Position numbers and translations under genes: made by a program. Below the pieces are notes generated by a model. It made no database searches and was not told the origin of the DNA. It saw only the letters and a list, made by a program, of their open reading frames with translations. Of a DNA stretch of 5,801 nucleotides, positions 5,034 through 5,801 are shown piece by piece. Each line of letters opens with the position of its first letter. Within the stretch, counting starts at the first letter, position 1. Source of the stretch: Lutibacter sp. (lineage in GTDB: Bacteria > Bacteroidota > Bacteroidia > Flavobacteriales > Flavobacteriaceae); the NCBI GenBank assembly GCA_030599055.1, contig JAUVOS010000166.1:1-5801 (forward strand), given 5' to 3'.

Positions 5034-5790
5034 TGTTCTTTAATAATTCATTTGCCAAACTCAAATAATTCTTTGCACCACGGCTCGTTGCATCATAAGC
5101 AATAATACTCTCACCGTAACTTGGAGCTTCTCCTAATCGCGTATTTCTTTTAATAATAGTTTTAAAAACCATATCCTGAAAATGTTTTCGCACTTCCTCA
5201 ACTACTTGATTCGATAAACGTAACCGTGAATCAAACATTGTCAGTAATAGCCCTTCAATATCTAAATCAGGGTTATGTATATTTTGAACACTTTTTACAG
5301 TGTTTAAAAGCTTTCCTAAACCTTCTAAAGCGAAGTATTCACATTGAATGGGTATTAATATCGAGTCGGCTGCTACCAGCGCATTTAAGGTTAACAAGCC
5401 TAGTGAAGGCGCACAATCAATAAGTATATAGTCATATTCCTCTTTTATTGATTGAATAGCTTCTCGTAATTTAAATTCCCTTTTATTTTTATCGACTAAT
5501 TCTATTTCAACAGCTACGAGGTCAATATGAGCAGGGATTATATCTACATTGGGAGAAGTGGTACTCTGAACAGCTTCTTTAGCAGTAATAATATGTTCTA
5601 ATAGTTGATAGGTGCCTTTTTCAACGCTATCAACATCTACACCCAAACCAGAGGATGCATTAGCCTGTGGATCAGCATCAATCAATAGTACTTTTTTTTC
5701 TAGAACTCCTAGTGAAGCTGCTAAATTTACAGTCGTAGTAGTTTTTCCAACTCCACCTTTCTGATTGGCTATTGCAATTATTTTACCCAT
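5017..5790 (-). CDS. parA: Chromosome-partitioning ATPase ParA (Soj type)
   Basis: ParA is a deviant-Walker ATPase that dimerises on ATP, binds nucleoid DNA non-specifically, and drives segregation of ParB-parS complexes. The deviant Walker A box KGGVGKTT is at 11-18, Walker A' DADPQAN at 38-44, and Walker B YILIDCAPSLG at 121-131. CEYFALEG follows at 150-157. Numbering coincides with Bacillus subtilis Soj: Gly12, Lys16 and Asp40 of the ATP site, and the DNA-binding Arg189 (DSRLRL) and Arg218 (NTRLGEAPSYGES), are all present. At 257 residues with no long N-terminal extension it is the chromosomal rather than the plasmid P1 type. It ends with KNNGKTT, overlapping parB by 17 nt. Only 11 bases upstream are visible (TAACATAATTT before the ATG), A/T-rich with no Shine-Dalgarno motif; the operon promoter presumably lies beyond the window edge. 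Confidence 0.97.
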   Translation of the reverse strand: MGKIIAIANQKGGVGKTTTTVNLAASLGVLEKKVLLIDADPQANASSGLGVDVDSVEKGTYQLLEHIITAKEAVQSTTSPNVDIIPAHIDLVAVEIELVDKNKREFKLREAIQSIKEEYDYILIDCAPSLGLLTLNALVAADSILIPIQCEYFALEGLGKLLNTVKSVQNIHNPDLDIEGLLLTMFDSRLRLSNQVVEEVRKHFQDMVFKTIIKRNTRLGEAPSYGESIIAYDATSRGAKNYLSLANELLKNNGKTT

Positions 5791-5801
5791 AAATTATGTT
5801 A

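Noticed and set aside
5226..5423. Plus-strand open frame of 65 codons
   Set aside because: It is antisense to parA with no recognisable domain or start signal.

Overview
The window comes from a low-GC member of the Bacteroidota, most likely a marine or environmental Flavobacteriaceae. The gene order, a DUF5684-type N-terminus on signal peptidase I, the short dapB and the near absence of Shine-Dalgarno sequences all point that way. No genus can be named from the sequence alone.

Layout. Nearly everything is on the minus strand, read right to left: parA (5790-5017), parB (5033-4137), a DUF5683 membrane protein (4140-3595), dapB (3591-2890), lepB (2581-1025) and a WbqC-family protein (786-187). 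The first four genes are packed tightly: parA and parB overlap by 17 nt, parB and DUF5683 share a TTGA stop/start overlap of 4 nt, and 3 nt separate DUF5683 from dapB. They are probably one transcription unit whose promoter lies beyond the right edge. Two wider gaps follow. The 308-nt dapB-lepB gap is mostly a 25-copy array of a 7-bp repeat. The 238-nt lepB-wbqC gap is a mosaic of palindromes and short direct repeats. At the far left, the last 27 codons of a plus-strand gene, probably a family 2 glycosyltransferase, converge on wbqC.

How the genes work together. ParA and ParB form the chromosome-segregation pair, although no parS site is visible here. DapB makes a lysine and diaminopimelate precursor for peptidoglycan. 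LepB is the general signal peptidase. DUF5683 and WbqC have no established role. The cluster combines chromosome segregation, wall-precursor synthesis and protein export, and looks like a housekeeping neighbourhood rather than an accessory island.

No unmistakable new system is present. The two signals most worth following are (i) an A AAA AAG heptamer six nucleotides before the parB stop, whose -1 frame runs straight into DUF5683, so a ParB-DUF5683 fusion is formally encodable, and (ii) the dimorphic heptamer array (GGTGAAA/GGTAAAA) in the likely lepB leader.
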